This document shows positions 63,621-64,000 of a stretch of 64,000 nucleotides of DNA, piece by piece. The notes below the pieces were generated by a model. It made no database searches, was not told where the DNA came from, and saw only the letters and a list, made by a program, of their open reading frames with translations. Every line of letters begins with the position of its first letter. Position 1 is the stretch's first letter. Origin of the DNA: Stictocephala bisonia (taxonomy: Eukaryota; Arthropoda; Insecta; Hemiptera; Membracidae); NCBI GenBank assembly GCA_035578905.1, contig JAQJVL010000176.1, positions 1,397,501 to 1,461,500 of the forward strand, given 5' to 3'. A program made the translations under genes and the position numbers.

Positions 63621-64000
63621 TAAAAGTAAAGCATTGTTTCATAGATATTTGCAATATTTCGGGTTAACTGTAAAAATAATTAACTATTTTTATTATAATT
63701 TATATAAAATATTAAGTAGTATTTTACAAAACACATATCTATAATGTATCACGATTTACATAACCTAAATACACTTATTCATACTGCTTATGCAATCGTA
63801 TTTTATTATTTTCATGTACAATAATTTATTCAGTACAAGTAAATGTCACACATCACAAATTTATTACAATATAAGCACAAAATGCACAAATATATTACAA
63901 TACAAGTACAAAATGTACAAATATTAGGGTGATCGATTTCGGTGAACTACGCTCAACTTCCCCAGTCCAGAGGGATTCTATATAATTGAAATAAATAATT
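63621..64000. other. AT-rich unique sequence to window end
   Basis: A short repeat of ACAAATATATTACAATACAAG-like text occurs near 63860-63920. No gene seen. Confidence 0.4.

Overview
This is a gene-poor, strongly AT-rich stretch of a eukaryotic nuclear genome, most likely an insect or other arthropod. The signs are a short run of CCTAA units (the complement of the arthropod TTAGG telomere repeat), a mariner transposase with D34D spacing, a piggyBac-like end beginning TTAACCC, a tRNA-headed SINE, a hAT-type MITE, a decayed non-LTR retrotransposon, and very long simple repeats. I cannot name the species. No intact host protein-coding gene, rRNA or functional tRNA was recognised. The region is best read as intergenic or deep intronic.

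Layout. 0-11.6 kb is AT-rich unique sequence with a tRNA-derived SINE (485-712), a second copy of its conserved core (4701-4739), a piggyBac-like left end with GTCCAC palindromes (5332-5530), a 100-bp-arm foldback element (6321-6538) and a GC-rich minisatellite (9706-9772). 11.68-12.62 kb is an uninterrupted 891-bp (CA)n followed by (TA)n. 13-22 kb has a long interspersed repeat (13166-13594), a CCTAA run beside a 22-bp repeat, and arrays of 18-bp, 51-bp and 41-bp units. 25.5-29.3 kb is a 59-bp array. 31.6-33.2 kb is a dead LINE. 34.4-36.3 kb is an 89-bp array and 37.4-38.4 kb a 113-bp array. 38.9-44 kb carries a second copy of the interspersed repeat, a small open frame, a hAT MITE, a large foldback element, and a TTAA-flanked MITE next to a perfect hairpin. 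44.9-48 kb holds 44-bp and 25-bp arrays, the latter made of CACGTG/CACGTA motifs. 48.16-48.71 kb is a truncated mariner. 49.0-49.3 kb is an interrupted open frame that may be a gene relic. 49.3-58.3 kb is mostly AT-rich unique DNA with simple repeats, and 58.3-62.4 kb is a 100-bp array.

Tandem arrays make up about a quarter of the window, and most come from unrelated unit sequences. Several show higher-order periods (205 bp in the 41-bp array, 295 and about 685 bp in the 59-bp array, 712 bp in the 89-bp array, about 2.2 kb in the 100-bp array), which points to repeated unequal exchange or block duplication. The genes do not form a pathway: the only protein-coding remnants are those of transposons plus two unrecognised short frames. 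The most interesting signals are the E-box-rich satellites, the dispersed CACGTACAGTGG minisatellite, the conserved-core repeat family found at five loci, and the inverted-repeat elements.
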